A stretch of DNA of 64,000 bases from Candidatus Brachybacter algidus (GCA_016711705.1 JADJSK010000001.1:1054001-1118000); one strand, 5' to 3'; shown: positions 32,912 to 42,463, numbered from the stretch's first letter. The notes: generated by a model not told the origin, from the sequence alone. A program made the numbers and translations.

Positions 32912-33679
32912 CTACTTGGTTTGACCTTCAACTTCTATTCCTTCAAATCGCAATCCATTGGCCTTATGGACAAAATACAAAGTTTTATTGTCATAGTTTA
33001 GTCTAAAAGTTAAATCCGCATTATTATTAGCAAGAATCAATAGTCCACTGTTAGTGATTTTTAAAGGCGTTTCAAAAGGTTTGAAGTTGTTGTTGTATGA
33101 TGATATCATTGCATATTTATCCTGTATAATTAGATTCCCATCAATGTGTTTTTTGTTTACTTGAGTTACTATTATCGTATCCAGGGAGCCAATGCCGTCT
33201 TCAATTTTTAAAGTACCGTAGAACTTACCATAATATTTTATGCTTTCCTTTTTGGATGCTAATTTGGCTTCATTTTCTAATATTTTATTTTTAAGGTCTG
33301 CATCATCTTTATGGCTGTATTTAGCATTGAAATTAACAATTTGGTTGTCAACAAGACTTATAAAAGTAATCCGCTTGCTGGATTTGATATACTTAATCTT
33401 CATTTCTTTTATGGATGAAATAAAAAATAAAGTATCGGTGTCTGCGTATTTGACCTTGAATTGAAAAGGACCAAAAATAGATTCATTGACCTTAATTACT
33501 TCTTTGTCTGATTTTAAAAACAAAGTTGCCGAATTCTTTTCGATCTTCTTTTTTGAAATATAAAAACCAGAATAGTAACCTTCTATTGAAGATGCTAATT
33601 TTAAATCAGCTTTCTTTTGGGCAGAAACATTTATCTGCGTCGAAAACATAATAAATAATAATATATATAATTTGTTCAT
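32912..33679 (-). CDS. Secreted protein of unknown function, upstream of the DarA/BtrH cluster
   Basis: A 255-aa protein with a clear signal peptide (residues 1-20, MNKLYILLFIMFSTQINVSA). The mature part is rich in beta-strand patterns, Lys and Asn; two blocks (EGYYSGFYISKKKIEKNSA and KYYGKFYGTLKIEDGIG) look related and may be an internal duplication of a lipocalin-like sheet. I do not recognise a family. It is 20 bp before the DarA-like start in the same direction and could be its first cotranscribed gene, though its export signal makes it unlike the cytoplasmic neighbours. Confidence 0.65.
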   Translation of the reverse strand: MNKLYILLFIMFSTQINVSAQKKADLKLASSIEGYYSGFYISKKKIEKNSATLFLKSDKEVIKVNESIFGPFQFKVKYADTDTLFFISSIKEMKIKYIKSSKRITFISLVDNQIVNFNAKYSHKDDADLKNKILENEAKLASKKESIKYYGKFYGTLKIEDGIGSLDTIIVTQVNKKHIDGNLIIQDKYAMISSYNNNFKPFETPLKITNSGLLILANNNADLTFRLNYDNKTLYFVHKANGLRFEGIEVEGQTK

Positions 33680-33962
33680 TAAAAATATTCTAAGTGAGAA
33701 TTAAAAATACAATACAATCATTAAACTGAAAGCAAGCTATTTCTTATTTTCCAAACTTCCTTAAATCAGTAGTACGTTATATTAAATAACTAAGCAGAAC
33801 AAAAGTAAAATAAATAATGTTATACTTTGGTTAAATTCAACTGTAGGGTTCAATTTTAATCTGATCACGATAAAAATTCCAAAACAGGACGTACCTTTAA
33901 ATGGGAAGGCATAGTGGATTTTAATATCCATTTAATCTTCATAGAAACACTAAATTATAAAT

Positions 33963-35060
33963 ATGCTAGGTTGGCAATTTACTAAATATCAAAAAGCGGA
34001 AGGACAATCAAAGTTCGACGAGCTATTCACCCTATTTCAAGAGTTGCTTGTATATTCATCAGGTAATGTTTCCAATGCTATCCAGTGGCTTATGGAGATG
34101 GACAGAGAGTATAATCTGACCAATGACGACTACGGTATTCAGGATTTTCTTGAGGAGTTAATGAAAAAAGGCTTTATCGAAGCGGATATGGAAGATAAAA
34201 AAATTATTCCAACGGCTAAAATGGATATTTCATTACGCAGAAAGGCACTTAAAGATATTTTTGGAAACATTCAAAAATCAACTAAAGGCAACCATAATAC
34301 TAAAATTGACGGTAAGGGCGATGAACATACTTCAGATACCAGACCATATATTTTCGGAGATAACCTGGAGCACATAGCTTATCTGGAATCTATTAAAAAT
34401 GCTCAGATTAATCATGGCCCGGGCGCATTTGAACTGACATATGATGATCTTGAAGTCAAGGAGACTTACCACCAAAGCAATATGAGTAGTGTTTTATTGA
34501 TTGATATTTCACACTCTATGATACTTTATGGAGAGGACAGGATCACTCCTGCTAAAAAAGTTGCTATGGCTCTTTCTGAGTATATCACTACACGATTTCC
34601 AAAAGACACACTTGACATTGTTGCATTCGGTGATGAAGCATGGAATATTGAGCTTGAAGAACTACCCTACCTTGAAGTAGGCCCATACCACACTAATACA
34701 CAGGCAGCATTAGAAATGGCCTTAGATCTCTTGAGAAAGAGGAAAAACGCAAATAAACAAGTTTTCATGATTACAGATGGGAAACCAACCTGCATCAAAA
34801 GAGGTAATAAGTTATATAAAAATAGTATGGGGCTTGATAGGATGATAGTTAACAGAACACTTAATCAAGCAAGTAAATTTAAAAGACTAGGTATTCCAAT
34901 CACAACATTTATGATTGCAAAGGACCCCTATTTGATGCAATTCGTAGAGTTGTTCACGGAAACTAATGGTGGCAAAGCTTTTTATAGTGATCTTCAGGGA
35001 TTAGGCGACTTTGTTTTCAAAGACTATGGAAAGGCCAAGAGAAGAAATAATAAACGTTAA
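33963..35060 (+). CDS. VWA domain-containing protein
   Basis: A 365-aa cytoplasmic protein with a helical N-terminal region and a von Willebrand A domain from about residue 175. The metal-ion-dependent adhesion site is visible: SSVLLIDISHSM (DxSxS), a Thr in the HTNTQAALEMAL segment, and MITDGKPT for the last Asp. This subfamily usually works with a MoxR/chelatase-type AAA ATPase as a metal-insertion or complex-remodelling pair. Here neither neighbour is such an ATPase, so its partner must be encoded elsewhere. The 283-bp gap before it holds a small tggat/atcca hairpin and AT-rich DNA. Confidence 0.85.
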   Translation: MLGWQFTKYQKAEGQSKFDELFTLFQELLVYSSGNVSNAIQWLMEMDREYNLTNDDYGIQDFLEELMKKGFIEADMEDKKIIPTAKMDISLRRKALKDIFGNIQKSTKGNHNTKIDGKGDEHTSDTRPYIFGDNLEHIAYLESIKNAQINHGPGAFELTYDDLEVKETYHQSNMSSVLLIDISHSMILYGEDRITPAKKVAMALSEYITTRFPKDTLDIVAFGDEAWNIELEELPYLEVGPYHTNTQAALEMALDLLRKRKNANKQVFMITDGKPTCIKRGNKLYKNSMGLDRMIVNRTLNQASKFKRLGIPITTFMIAKDPYLMQFVELFTETNGGKAFYSDLQGLGDFVFKDYGKAKRRNNKR

Positions 35061-35140
35061 GAAACGATTAACTTACAGAAATCTTTAGTGTATATTCTTT
35101 TGACAAATTTACTCGTTATTAAAATAAAATTCCGACAATA

Positions 35141-36046
35141 TTGAAATTCCTAAATGCTATATTAGCTTTTATCTTAATGCAAACTAGTTATGGGCAGTCA
35201 CCTTTAGGGCTGTCATGGAGTGAATTGGATTCTTATTTGGATAATCAGGGAAAAATCATCTTGACTGATACGCTTGCATCAAATAGAGCAGATGCAGCTA
35301 AGAACATCGCTTCAGCGTTCGAAACTTATCTAACAGACAAGTCTACCTTTTCTAAAAAATTTGTTACATCAAAATTCTTTTCTATACTTTATCCTGCTGA
35401 TAGTTCTTTCAGGATTATTACCGGTCAACATTTTGTGAATGATAATGAATATAGATATTATGGAGGAATCCAGTATGCTAAAGGAGGTTATACTGCATTT
35501 ACTGACCGCTCATATGAAAATAATGAAGAAGGAACTAACTATGATGAGCTAAGGGCTGATGAATGGCAGGGAGCACTATATTATAAACTTTTTGACTGTA
35601 AAATTAAATCTGAACCGTATTATTTATTGTTAGGCTTTAATGGTTATCAGTTTTTTAATAAAAGAAAAATAATTGATGTACTTTCTTTTGATGTAAATGG
35701 TCAACCTATATTCGGCAAGGACGTATTCCTGCCTGACTCAACAGATAACGGTGATACAGAGTTAAGATATATTTTTACACATAGTGCAGACGTTTCCATG
35801 AAATTGAATTTTGACCCAGCTGAAAATATGATTGTACTTGACCACCTGATGCAGATGAAAGCAATATATGATGGTCAGGGCGAAACAAGTGTTCCCGATG
35901 GCAGTTATGAAGGCTTTAAATACAAAAAAGGAAAATGGCAACACGTCTCAGTGCTAGCGCAGAAATCTTTAGATAATATCGAAGTCAAACCTATTCTTAA
36001 TGGTGATAGGGAAATCAATATATTTGGGAAGAATAAAGGAAAATAA
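35141..36046 (+). CDS. Secreted protein of unknown function (Bacteroidota-type)
   Basis: A 301-aa protein with an N-terminal signal peptide (KFLNAILAFILMQTSYGQ) starting at TTG 35141; no in-frame ATG precedes the signal. The mature protein is acidic and Tyr-rich, with a central stretch (ADEWQGALYYKLFDCKIKSEPYYLLLGFNGYQFFNKRKIIDVLSFD) that looks like a conserved beta domain, and a second block near residue 215 (SADVSMKLNFDPAENMIVLDHL). I recall similar hypothetical proteins in this phylum but no function. It ends two bases before the convergent lipoprotein gene. Confidence 0.68.
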   Translation: MKFLNAILAFILMQTSYGQSPLGLSWSELDSYLDNQGKIILTDTLASNRADAAKNIASAFETYLTDKSTFSKKFVTSKFFSILYPADSSFRIITGQHFVNDNEYRYYGGIQYAKGGYTAFTDRSYENNEEGTNYDELRADEWQGALYYKLFDCKIKSEPYYLLLGFNGYQFFNKRKIIDVLSFDVNGQPIFGKDVFLPDSTDNGDTELRYIFTHSADVSMKLNFDPAENMIVLDHLMQMKAIYDGQGETSVPDGSYEGFKYKKGKWQHVSVLAQKSLDNIEVKPILNGDREINIFGKNKGK

Positions 36047-36048
36047 AC

Positions 36049-36432
36049 TTATTCAAAATAAGTTTCTGTGATCTTTTCAATATATGTCAACTTTGAAAGT
36101 CTTTCCAAGACTTTTACTGCATTAGGTTGATGGGTATTTCCCAAACATAATATTTGATTTTTACCGCACATAGATCTTCCCATTGCTTTAGTAAATTGAA
36201 TTGACTTGTCTATTTTCTTTACTTTATCCCGATTGATTTTGTTATCAGGAATGCAAAATTCGTATGATATGCTTCTTTTTCCGTCATCTGGTCCGCTGAG
36301 TCCATCCTTATCCAATTGAGTGAGATCAAACTTGATCTTTGACTCCATTATGTTGTCAACATTAAATGCTCTTTTTTTTGAACAAGCGGAAAACAGCATT
36401 AAGAAAACAAGTATAGAAACAACTATTTTCAT
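36049..36432 (-). CDS. Small putative lipoprotein
   Basis: A 127-aa protein with a good lipoprotein signal: hydrophobic residues 3-16 and lipobox LFSAC (Cys about residue 17). The rest is charged, with three cysteines (EFCIPD, SMCGKNQILCLG) that could pair. The C-terminus (KVLERLSKLTYIEKITETYFE) looks like a ferredoxin-like or protease-inhibitor-like strand-helix pattern, but this is only an impression. I do not recognise the family. The 48-bp gap to the next gene upstream suggests possible cotranscription. Confidence 0.65.
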   Translation of the reverse strand: MKIVVSILVFLMLFSACSKKRAFNVDNIMESKIKFDLTQLDKDGLSGPDDGKRSISYEFCIPDNKINRDKVKKIDKSIQFTKAMGRSMCGKNQILCLGNTHQPNAVKVLERLSKLTYIEKITETYFE

Positions 36433-36480
36433 GGTTATAAAATCTTAAAATCCAATACAAGATTAAAGAATTAAGTACAA

Positions 36481-37044
36481 TTATTGCGTTTTCTTAAAAG
36501 TATATTTGTATTCCTGATCCCAGGTAATTCCATTATCAGTACTAATCTCATATATTTTTACTACTGTATCGCTGTTTACATTTTCGAAAATATATCTATC
36601 TAGAGCCCGTTTATTATCAAGGTTGGTTAGTCCTAAGAAAATAACTCTCTTTGGGTCACCATCCAACTGAAGATCTCTCACTCCATTTTTGGAGTTGCTT
36701 TGATCAGGTCCTACCCAAGCCAATTTCCAATTGTCACTGATGGGGTCTGAGTAGATAAGACCTACAGACATAGTGCCATCCGGTTTTTCAAGATGGATTT
36801 CTAAGGCTGACCCACCAGCTATTACTTTGACATTGATATAAGCAGCGAATGTTGCTTCTTTGTTATATGAAGCCCAGTTTCCAATTAGAAAATTGAAAGG
36901 GGTCCGTGGAATTACTTTTGCTTGTTCAATGGTCTTCTTAGATTTTGCTCTTTTCTGGCCTATAGCTGAATTATTTGCAAAGATGCAAGCCATAAATAAT
37001 AAGCTTAACAGAAAAATATTTTTCTTAGGAAATTTAATTAGCAA
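36481..37044 (-). CDS. Secreted protein of unknown function (DUF1579-like pattern)
   Basis: A 187-aa protein with a signal peptide (KNIFLLSLLFMACIFANNSAIG) starting at TTG 37044. The mature part has the motif FNFLIGNWASYNKEATFAAYINVKVIAGGSALEIHLE, the type of opening seen in DUF1579/lipocalin-like proteins: an LIGNW start, repeated antiparallel strands and a W-rich middle (NWKLAWVGPDQS). The signal contains a Cys (FMAC) that could instead make it a lipoprotein. Function is unknown. It is divergent from dedA. Confidence 0.65.
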   Translation of the reverse strand: MLIKFPKKNIFLLSLLFMACIFANNSAIGQKRAKSKKTIEQAKVIPRTPFNFLIGNWASYNKEATFAAYINVKVIAGGSALEIHLEKPDGTMSVGLIYSDPISDNWKLAWVGPDQSNSKNGVRDLQLDGDPKRVIFLGLTNLDNKRALDRYIFENVNSDTVVKIYEISTDNGITWDQEYKYTFKKTQ

Positions 37045-37258
37045 AATAAAATACCGATTAGATGGTTATCAAATTCAAAACAAAGGTAGATTATTTTTTC
37101 AGGATGCCGAAATAATATATTAAAGATTTCAAACATCTGTTCAAAATCTTTTGAATGTTTTTAAACCAAATCTCAAATTTGTAGTTACGATTCAGGGATA
37201 AGTAAATGCAACTAAAAAACGTCAGATTTCTTTTCCTTTATATTAATAAATAACAAGC

Positions 37259-37927
37259 ATGATTGATACTATCAAAAAAGTAATAGATTTTGTACTTCAT
37301 ATAGATGCTCATTTGATTGAGATCGTAAACAATTATGGTTCAGCTACATATCTGATATTATTTCTCGTTGTTTTCTGTGAGACTGGACTTATCATTACAC
37401 CTTTCCTGCCTGGGGACTCTCTCTTTTTTGCGGCAGGTGCTATATGTGCATCTTCAAATTTGAACATCTGGGTTACTGTAATAGTATGCTTAGCAGGAGC
37501 TATTATTGGAAATACTGTTAACTATAGCATAGGAAAGAGACTTGGCCCTGCCTTATTCAAGAAAGAATCAAGGTTTTTCAAAAAAGAATATCTAGAAAAA
37601 ACACATGCGTTTTATGAAAAACATGGAGTTAAGGCTGTGATTTTAAGTCGATTCCTTCCTATTTTCAGAACATTTGTCCCTTTCGTGGCCGGAATAGCAG
37701 GAATGAATGCAGCTACACACTTTTTATACAATGTGATAGGTGCTATTCTTTGGGTATTCATATTTGTTTTTGCAGGATTTTTCTTCGGTCAAATTCAGGT
37801 TGTGCAAGACAATTTCAGCATCGTAATGATAGCAATTTTGATAATAACCGCTCTACCGGCAATTTATGCTTTAATACGTCAAAGGTTTTTTCCTTCTAAA
37901 AAAGCACCAGACAGTTTGCCTGAGTAA
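37259..37927 (+). CDS. DedA/VTT family membrane protein
   Basis: A 222-aa inner-membrane protein of the DedA (SNARE-associated/VTT) family, now linked to flipping of undecaprenyl phosphate or phospholipids. The signatures are ETGLIITPFLPGDSLFFAAGA near residue 40 and KAVILSRFLPIFRTFVPFVAGIAGMN near residue 125, the re-entrant helix motifs containing Arg residues. About five membrane segments fit. The ATG at 37259 matches family starts. It is monocistronic; a compound inverted repeat lies directly after the stop. Confidence 0.93.
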   Translation: MIDTIKKVIDFVLHIDAHLIEIVNNYGSATYLILFLVVFCETGLIITPFLPGDSLFFAAGAICASSNLNIWVTVIVCLAGAIIGNTVNYSIGKRLGPALFKKESRFFKKEYLEKTHAFYEKHGVKAVILSRFLPIFRTFVPFVAGIAGMNAATHFLYNVIGAILWVFIFVFAGFFFGQIQVVQDNFSIVMIAILIITALPAIYALIRQRFFPSKKAPDSLPE

Positions 37928-37934
37928 ATTATTG

Positions 37935-38209
37935 ACTCAAGTTTCGGCAGTTAAGAAACAAAGGTAGATGGTCCCGCAGCTGCGGGATTAGATGTTAGAT
38001 GCTTGCCCGACTAGCCAAAGTGACGGCGGGGAGCTTAGTCAATTGATTCATATTTTTTCTTTAATAAGTTTTGTAGAAAAAATATCCATGTGATTGATGG
38101 AAGGCCATCTAAAATCTACCCCGCCTTGTTCGGCGGACAAGCTTCTAACATCTAAGATTTTATTTAAATTTATCCTTAAAAAAGAAAATTTGACTACCGA
38201 AACTTGAGT
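37935..38209. repeat. Compound inverted-repeat element (MITE-like) between dedA and a DinB gene
   Basis: A 275-bp block with 13-bp perfect outer inverted repeats ACTCAAGTTTCGG (37935-37947 and 38197-38209). Inside, two further copies face each other: TTAGATGTTAGATGCTTG (37988-38005) and, on the minus strand, TTAGATGTTAGAAGCTTG (about 38138-38155), each followed by a GGCGGGG block (38026-38032; minus strand about 38119-38125). It also holds a 16-bp palindrome TCCCGCAGCTGCGGGA (37972-37987) and a CCGCC/GGCGG hairpin. No open frame exists inside. The right repeat overlaps the DinB stop codon. Confidence 0.7.
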
Positions 38210-38733
38210 TATTGACTATCAATAATGCTCAAATGGCCCAAGTGATGATCACTATGCCAACTATAAAGTCCTAAGAGCCAAAGTAAGTCCAAATGTATTC
38301 CCGGATGTTCAGGATGTCTGAGTTCGCGGCTATAATCTGATTCATCCATTGATGTAAAAAGAAGGGCTAATTTTGTATGAATGCCATGCAGAATAGGTAT
38401 GACCATCAATGGATCTAATTGATAATCAGAAAGTTTGACCCACTCATCCTGCAGATATGGTTTAATAATTGGAGCTTCTTCAGTTAAAGCGAGCTTTAAT
38501 CTAATTAATGCATTTAGATGAGAATCAAGCATATGATGAACGATTTCTCTGCCATTCCATCCACCAGGTCTGTAGGTGTATTCGAATTTCTCAGAAGGCC
38601 AACCTGAGATGAGCGCTTCTAATCTTTGTGGACATGTTTTAATTTTTTCAATACAATCAGTCACATATTCTGGTGAATATATCATCTGCCTTTCAAACTT
38701 TCCGACTGGATATCTAAGTCTTTCCAAATCCAT
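38209..38733 (-). CDS. YfiT-type DinB-fold metal-dependent transferase
   Basis: A 174-aa four-helix DinB-superfamily protein of the YfiT group. It opens LRYPVGKFE as in that group. The metal ligands are in GREIVHHMLDSHLNAL (His about 66) and the C-terminal YSWHSDHHLGHL (two His). YfiT-type proteins act as bacillithiol S-transferases in Firmicutes and are frequent in Bacteroidota, where bacillithiol is also made, so a thiol-transferase role is plausible. It follows the thiolase gene by 11 bp in the same operon direction. Confidence 0.88.
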   Translation of the reverse strand: MDLERLRYPVGKFERQMIYSPEYVTDCIEKIKTCPQRLEALISGWPSEKFEYTYRPGGWNGREIVHHMLDSHLNALIRLKLALTEEAPIIKPYLQDEWVKLSDYQLDPLMVIPILHGIHTKLALLFTSMDESDYSRELRHPEHPGIHLDLLWLLGLYSWHSDHHLGHLSIIDSQ

Positions 38734-38744
38734 ATTAATTAATT

Positions 38745-39917
38745 TTACAAAATTTCAAAAATACCGGCTATGCCTTGACCTCCGCCCACACAAGCGGTCA
38801 CCATTGAATATTGTTGATTCTGTCTTCGTGCCTCATTTAATGATTGTATTGAAAGTTTAGCGCCGGAGCAACCAAGTGGATGGCCAAGAGCTATTGCACC
38901 TCCATTTACATTGACTTTCTCTGGATTCATTCCCAATTCCTGAATTACAGCCAAAGATTGTGCTGCGAATGCTTCATTCAATTCAATAACTCCAATTTGA
39001 TCAAGGTTTAAATTCGCTTGAGCCAATGCCTTAGGGACTGCCTTGCAAGGGCCAATACCCATGTAGATTGGCTCTACTCCGGCCACAGCACAAGATACCA
39101 TCCTCGCTATAGGCTTCAGATTAAATTTCTTTACCATCTCTTCGCTCACTACAAGGACAAAAGCTGCACCATCTGATGTTTGTGAAGAATTACCTGCAGT
39201 CACTGTGCCATTATTCATAAAAGCCGGTTTCAATCTCCCGAGTGCTTCCATTGTAGTTTCTCTTCGGACACCTTCATCTACACTAACTGTCCAAGACCTG
39301 GTTTTTTTTACATTGTCTTCCACATAGACCTCTTCAACATCTATTGGTAATATTTCTGCTTCAAACTTTCCTGCATCGATAGCTGCTGCTGCCCTTTGAT
39401 GGGAGCGAACTGAGAACTCATCCTGAGCCTCTCTTGTGATGCCCCATTTTTTTGCTACAGCCTCAGCAGTATGCCCCATTCCTGCCACATAATCAGGTGT
39501 ATTACTGGTAATGTTATAATTCGGTGCAAATTTATATCCTGTCATTGGTATAGAACTCATGCTTTCAGCACCTCCAGCTACATAGATATGACCCATTCCG
39601 GCTCTAATTTTTGCTGTAGCAATAGAAATAGTTTCCAAGCCACTGGCACAGTATCTGTTTACAGTCATGCCTGGTACGTCAAGTCCAAGAGCTCTCAAAG
39701 AAATTAATCTGCCGACCTGAAGGCCTTGTTCCCCTTCAGGATTGGCACAACCTACGATACAATCATCGACAAGTGCTTTATCTAGTTCCGGTACAGAACT
39801 CATTAGATGATCAATCACTGAAACAGCCAGATCATCACTTCTCATGAATCTAAAACCACCTCTTCCTGCTTTACCGACTGCTGTCCTATAACCCGCTACA
39901 ATATATGCTTCCTGCAT
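38745..39917 (-). CDS. fadA: Acetyl-CoA C-acyltransferase (3-ketoacyl-CoA thiolase)
   Basis: Last step of fatty-acid beta-oxidation: thiolytic cleavage of 3-ketoacyl-CoA. A complete 390-aa thiolase. The nucleophilic Cys is in NRYCASGLETIS (about residue 89), the His in GGAIALGHPLGCSGAK and the second Cys in CVGGGQG at the C-terminus. It is placed 53 bp after the FadN-type gene, giving the usual multifunctional-dehydrogenase plus thiolase pair. The specificity for long acyl chains is inferred only from the neighbour. Confidence 0.93.
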   Translation of the reverse strand: MQEAYIVAGYRTAVGKAGRGGFRFMRSDDLAVSVIDHLMSSVPELDKALVDDCIVGCANPEGEQGLQVGRLISLRALGLDVPGMTVNRYCASGLETISIATAKIRAGMGHIYVAGGAESMSSIPMTGYKFAPNYNITSNTPDYVAGMGHTAEAVAKKWGITREAQDEFSVRSHQRAAAAIDAGKFEAEILPIDVEEVYVEDNVKKTRSWTVSVDEGVRRETTMEALGRLKPAFMNNGTVTAGNSSQTSDGAAFVLVVSEEMVKKFNLKPIARMVSCAVAGVEPIYMGIGPCKAVPKALAQANLNLDQIGVIELNEAFAAQSLAVIQELGMNPEKVNVNGGAIALGHPLGCSGAKLSIQSLNEARRQNQQYSMVTACVGGGQGIAGIFEIL

Positions 39918-39970
39918 TTTTTTATTTTTAAATTATCTGATAGATAACAATGTATAAATTCAATAGTTTC

Positions 39971-42340
39971 TTAATTCCGCAAGGGTTTACCTTTTTCAAG
40001 CATGTGCTGTATTCGCTCTAGTGTTTTTTGCTCTCCACATAAGCTAAGGAAAGCTTCTCTTTCTATGTCTAACAAATATTTCTCTGAGACCATTTGGCTT
40101 GATGATAAGTCTCCGCCGCACATCACCCAAGCGATCTTCTTGGCAATTTTTATATCATGTTCAGATGCATAAGCTCCCAATTTCAAACTATGTGCTGCAG
40201 CATATAAGGCGCCAAGTCCTGTCCTCCCAAGCACAGTTATATCCTCTCTTTGTACAGGTGGTACATATCCTTCTGAAAGTTCCATTACCTTTTCCTTCGC
40301 TTTATAAATTACTTCAGGTTGGTACATGACTATAAAATCCTTTTCATTGAGATATTTATAATTGTATGCTTCATATGCAGAAGTAGCCACCGTTGCTGTA
40401 GCTATAGTCTTAAAATTTTCAATTAATGCAGGTATCTGAACGTCACCTTCAGTGAATGAATCAGATGTTCTGACCGCAAATTCTTTTGTACCCCCTCCCC
40501 CAGGTATTAGGCCCACTCCTACTTCCACTAAGCCAATATAGGATTCTGCACCAACTGCAGTGGCATCGCAATGCATGATCAATTCGCATCCACCTCCGAA
40601 AACGTAACCTTGAGTAGCAGCTACCACAGGCACTTTACTATAACGGCATCTCATTGTTGTTTGCTGAAATAGATCTACAGCTCTGTTAAGCTCATCAAAT
40701 TCCTGTTCGTATGCCAACATAGCTATAAGCATTATATTAGCACCTACAGTGAAATTTTTACTGTGATTCCCAATCACAAGTCCTCTCCATTTCCCTTCTT
40801 CTGCAATCCTTACAGCATCCTGAAGGCCGTTAAGTATTCCTGCTCCGATAGCATTCATCTTTGAAGTAAATTCCAGACATAGCACATCATCACCTATATC
40901 ATAAAGCTTTGTTTCATCATTTTGGTATACAATTTTTTCTTTTGTAAGATAATCAAGCCTAACGATAGATTCGAATCCTGGCACAGACTCATACTTTTGA
41001 GTATTTATATTATAGTACGCTGGCTTAGAATCTATGGTTGTATAGAAGGTTTCAAAGCCATTATTTTTCATTTCTATAACCCAGGCAGGAACTTGTTTGC
41101 CCAATTCTTCAATTGCTTTAATACCAGCTTCTAATCCTACAATATCCCAATATTGAAAAGGACCATATTCCCAAGCAAAACCTGCCTTCATACCCTCATC
41201 GATTGAATATAATTGATCTGCAATCTCAGGTATTCTCTCAGCTGCATAAAGCATAGTGTAAGCAAAAGACTTTTTAGTTAATTGTCCACCTATGTCTGCA
41301 TGATTAAACAACATTTTGATTCGTTTTGGAGTATCCTCAACCTGCTTAGAAGCATTTAGACTTTCCAATACTTGGTTAGAATCATTTTCATATTCGTGAG
41401 TTTCAAGATTTATACCTAGAATCACTGGTCTACCCTTCTCATCTCTGAGCTCAGTTTTTTTGTAAAAGCCTTGACCTGACTTATTCCCTAGCCATTTATT
41501 TTCTACCAGATGAGTAAAAAAGGCAGGAATAGAAGCCTCTTGAGCCAAGAGATCATGTGGATTATTTTGCTTTATTCCATTCAAAACGAAAAATGCTGTA
41601 TCCAAACCGACAAGATCTCCCAATCTAAATGTACCGGTATTAGGTCTTGCTATGGCAGCTCCTGTAAGTTTATCTACACTTTGAATGGTAAGGCCCAACT
41701 CTTGTGCAAGTTCAAAAGTCTTACCCATAGAATAAACACCTATCCTATTGGCAATGAAGGCAGGCGTATCTTTGGCTAAAACTGTTTGCTTTCCTAAATA
41801 ATTTTTTCCAAAACCCATCAAGAATTCAATCACTTCAGAGCTAGTTGACGGACCAGGAATAATTTCGAGCAAAGCAAGATAGCGTGGAGGGTTGAAAAAA
41901 TGTGTACCACAGAAATGCCTGTTAAAGTCCTCACTTCTCCCTTCAGCCATCATTTTGATTGGGATACCGGAAGTATTCGAAGTTATAAGTGTACCAGGCT
42001 TCCTAACAGTTTCAACCTTTTCAAAGATAATGCGCTTAATAGCTATGTCTTCTTTAACGACCTCAAGTATCCAGTCACAATTTTTCAATAAATTAAGATC
42101 ATCATCGAAATTACCAACCTTAATTCTGGATTTAAAATCCTTAGAATAAAGTGGCGCAGGACTAGATTTCACTGCCTTATCAAGCGCAGTGCTTGCTATT
42201 ATACTTCTTGCCTGTGGTGTATTGCCATCAGAAGCCATATCTAACATTACTACATGGAAACCAGCGTTTGCAAAATGACATGCGATACCTGAACCCATCA
42301 CCCCAGATCCTAAGACCCCAATATTTTTAATTCTTCTCAT
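39971..42340 (-). CDS. 3-hydroxyacyl-CoA dehydrogenase/enoyl-CoA hydratase (FadN type)
   Basis: Bifunctional beta-oxidation enzyme of 789 aa with the dehydrogenase first and the hydratase second, as in FadN/YusL and opposite to Escherichia coli FadB. The NAD fold is GVLGSGVMGSGIACHFANAG at residues 8-27, followed by NTSGIPIKMMAE, RHFCGTHFFNPPRYLALLEIIPG and a second helical 3HCDH_C domain. The crotonase part (from about residue 475) has VVAATQGYVFGGGCELIMHCD and EVGVGLIPGGGGTKE with the oxyanion-hole glycines and catalytic Glu. The thiolase gene follows. Confidence 0.92.
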   Translation of the reverse strand: MRRIKNIGVLGSGVMGSGIACHFANAGFHVVMLDMASDGNTPQARSIIASTALDKAVKSSPAPLYSKDFKSRIKVGNFDDDLNLLKNCDWILEVVKEDIAIKRIIFEKVETVRKPGTLITSNTSGIPIKMMAEGRSEDFNRHFCGTHFFNPPRYLALLEIIPGPSTSSEVIEFLMGFGKNYLGKQTVLAKDTPAFIANRIGVYSMGKTFELAQELGLTIQSVDKLTGAAIARPNTGTFRLGDLVGLDTAFFVLNGIKQNNPHDLLAQEASIPAFFTHLVENKWLGNKSGQGFYKKTELRDEKGRPVILGINLETHEYENDSNQVLESLNASKQVEDTPKRIKMLFNHADIGGQLTKKSFAYTMLYAAERIPEIADQLYSIDEGMKAGFAWEYGPFQYWDIVGLEAGIKAIEELGKQVPAWVIEMKNNGFETFYTTIDSKPAYYNINTQKYESVPGFESIVRLDYLTKEKIVYQNDETKLYDIGDDVLCLEFTSKMNAIGAGILNGLQDAVRIAEEGKWRGLVIGNHSKNFTVGANIMLIAMLAYEQEFDELNRAVDLFQQTTMRCRYSKVPVVAATQGYVFGGGCELIMHCDATAVGAESYIGLVEVGVGLIPGGGGTKEFAVRTSDSFTEGDVQIPALIENFKTIATATVATSAYEAYNYKYLNEKDFIVMYQPEVIYKAKEKVMELSEGYVPPVQREDITVLGRTGLGALYAAAHSLKLGAYASEHDIKIAKKIAWVMCGGDLSSSQMVSEKYLLDIEREAFLSLCGEQKTLERIQHMLEKGKPLRN

Positions 42341-42390
42341 ACTCTAAACTGAATAAATAACTTTTACAAATTACAAATAAAAATAATATG

Positions 42391-42398
42391 TATCTTTG
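42391..42398 (+). promoter_or_regulatory. -7 box TATCTTTG before the TonB-like gene
   Basis: TATCTTTG matches TAnnTTTG and lies 65 bp before the ATG at 42464, in the divergent gap to the FadN-type gene. The -33 region is only T-rich. Confidence 0.4.
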
Positions 42399-42463
42399 TT
42401 TCTAAAACCCAATAATAAGAAATTTTTCTCTTTGTTCGTTATAATAAAATAATAGTATCAACC

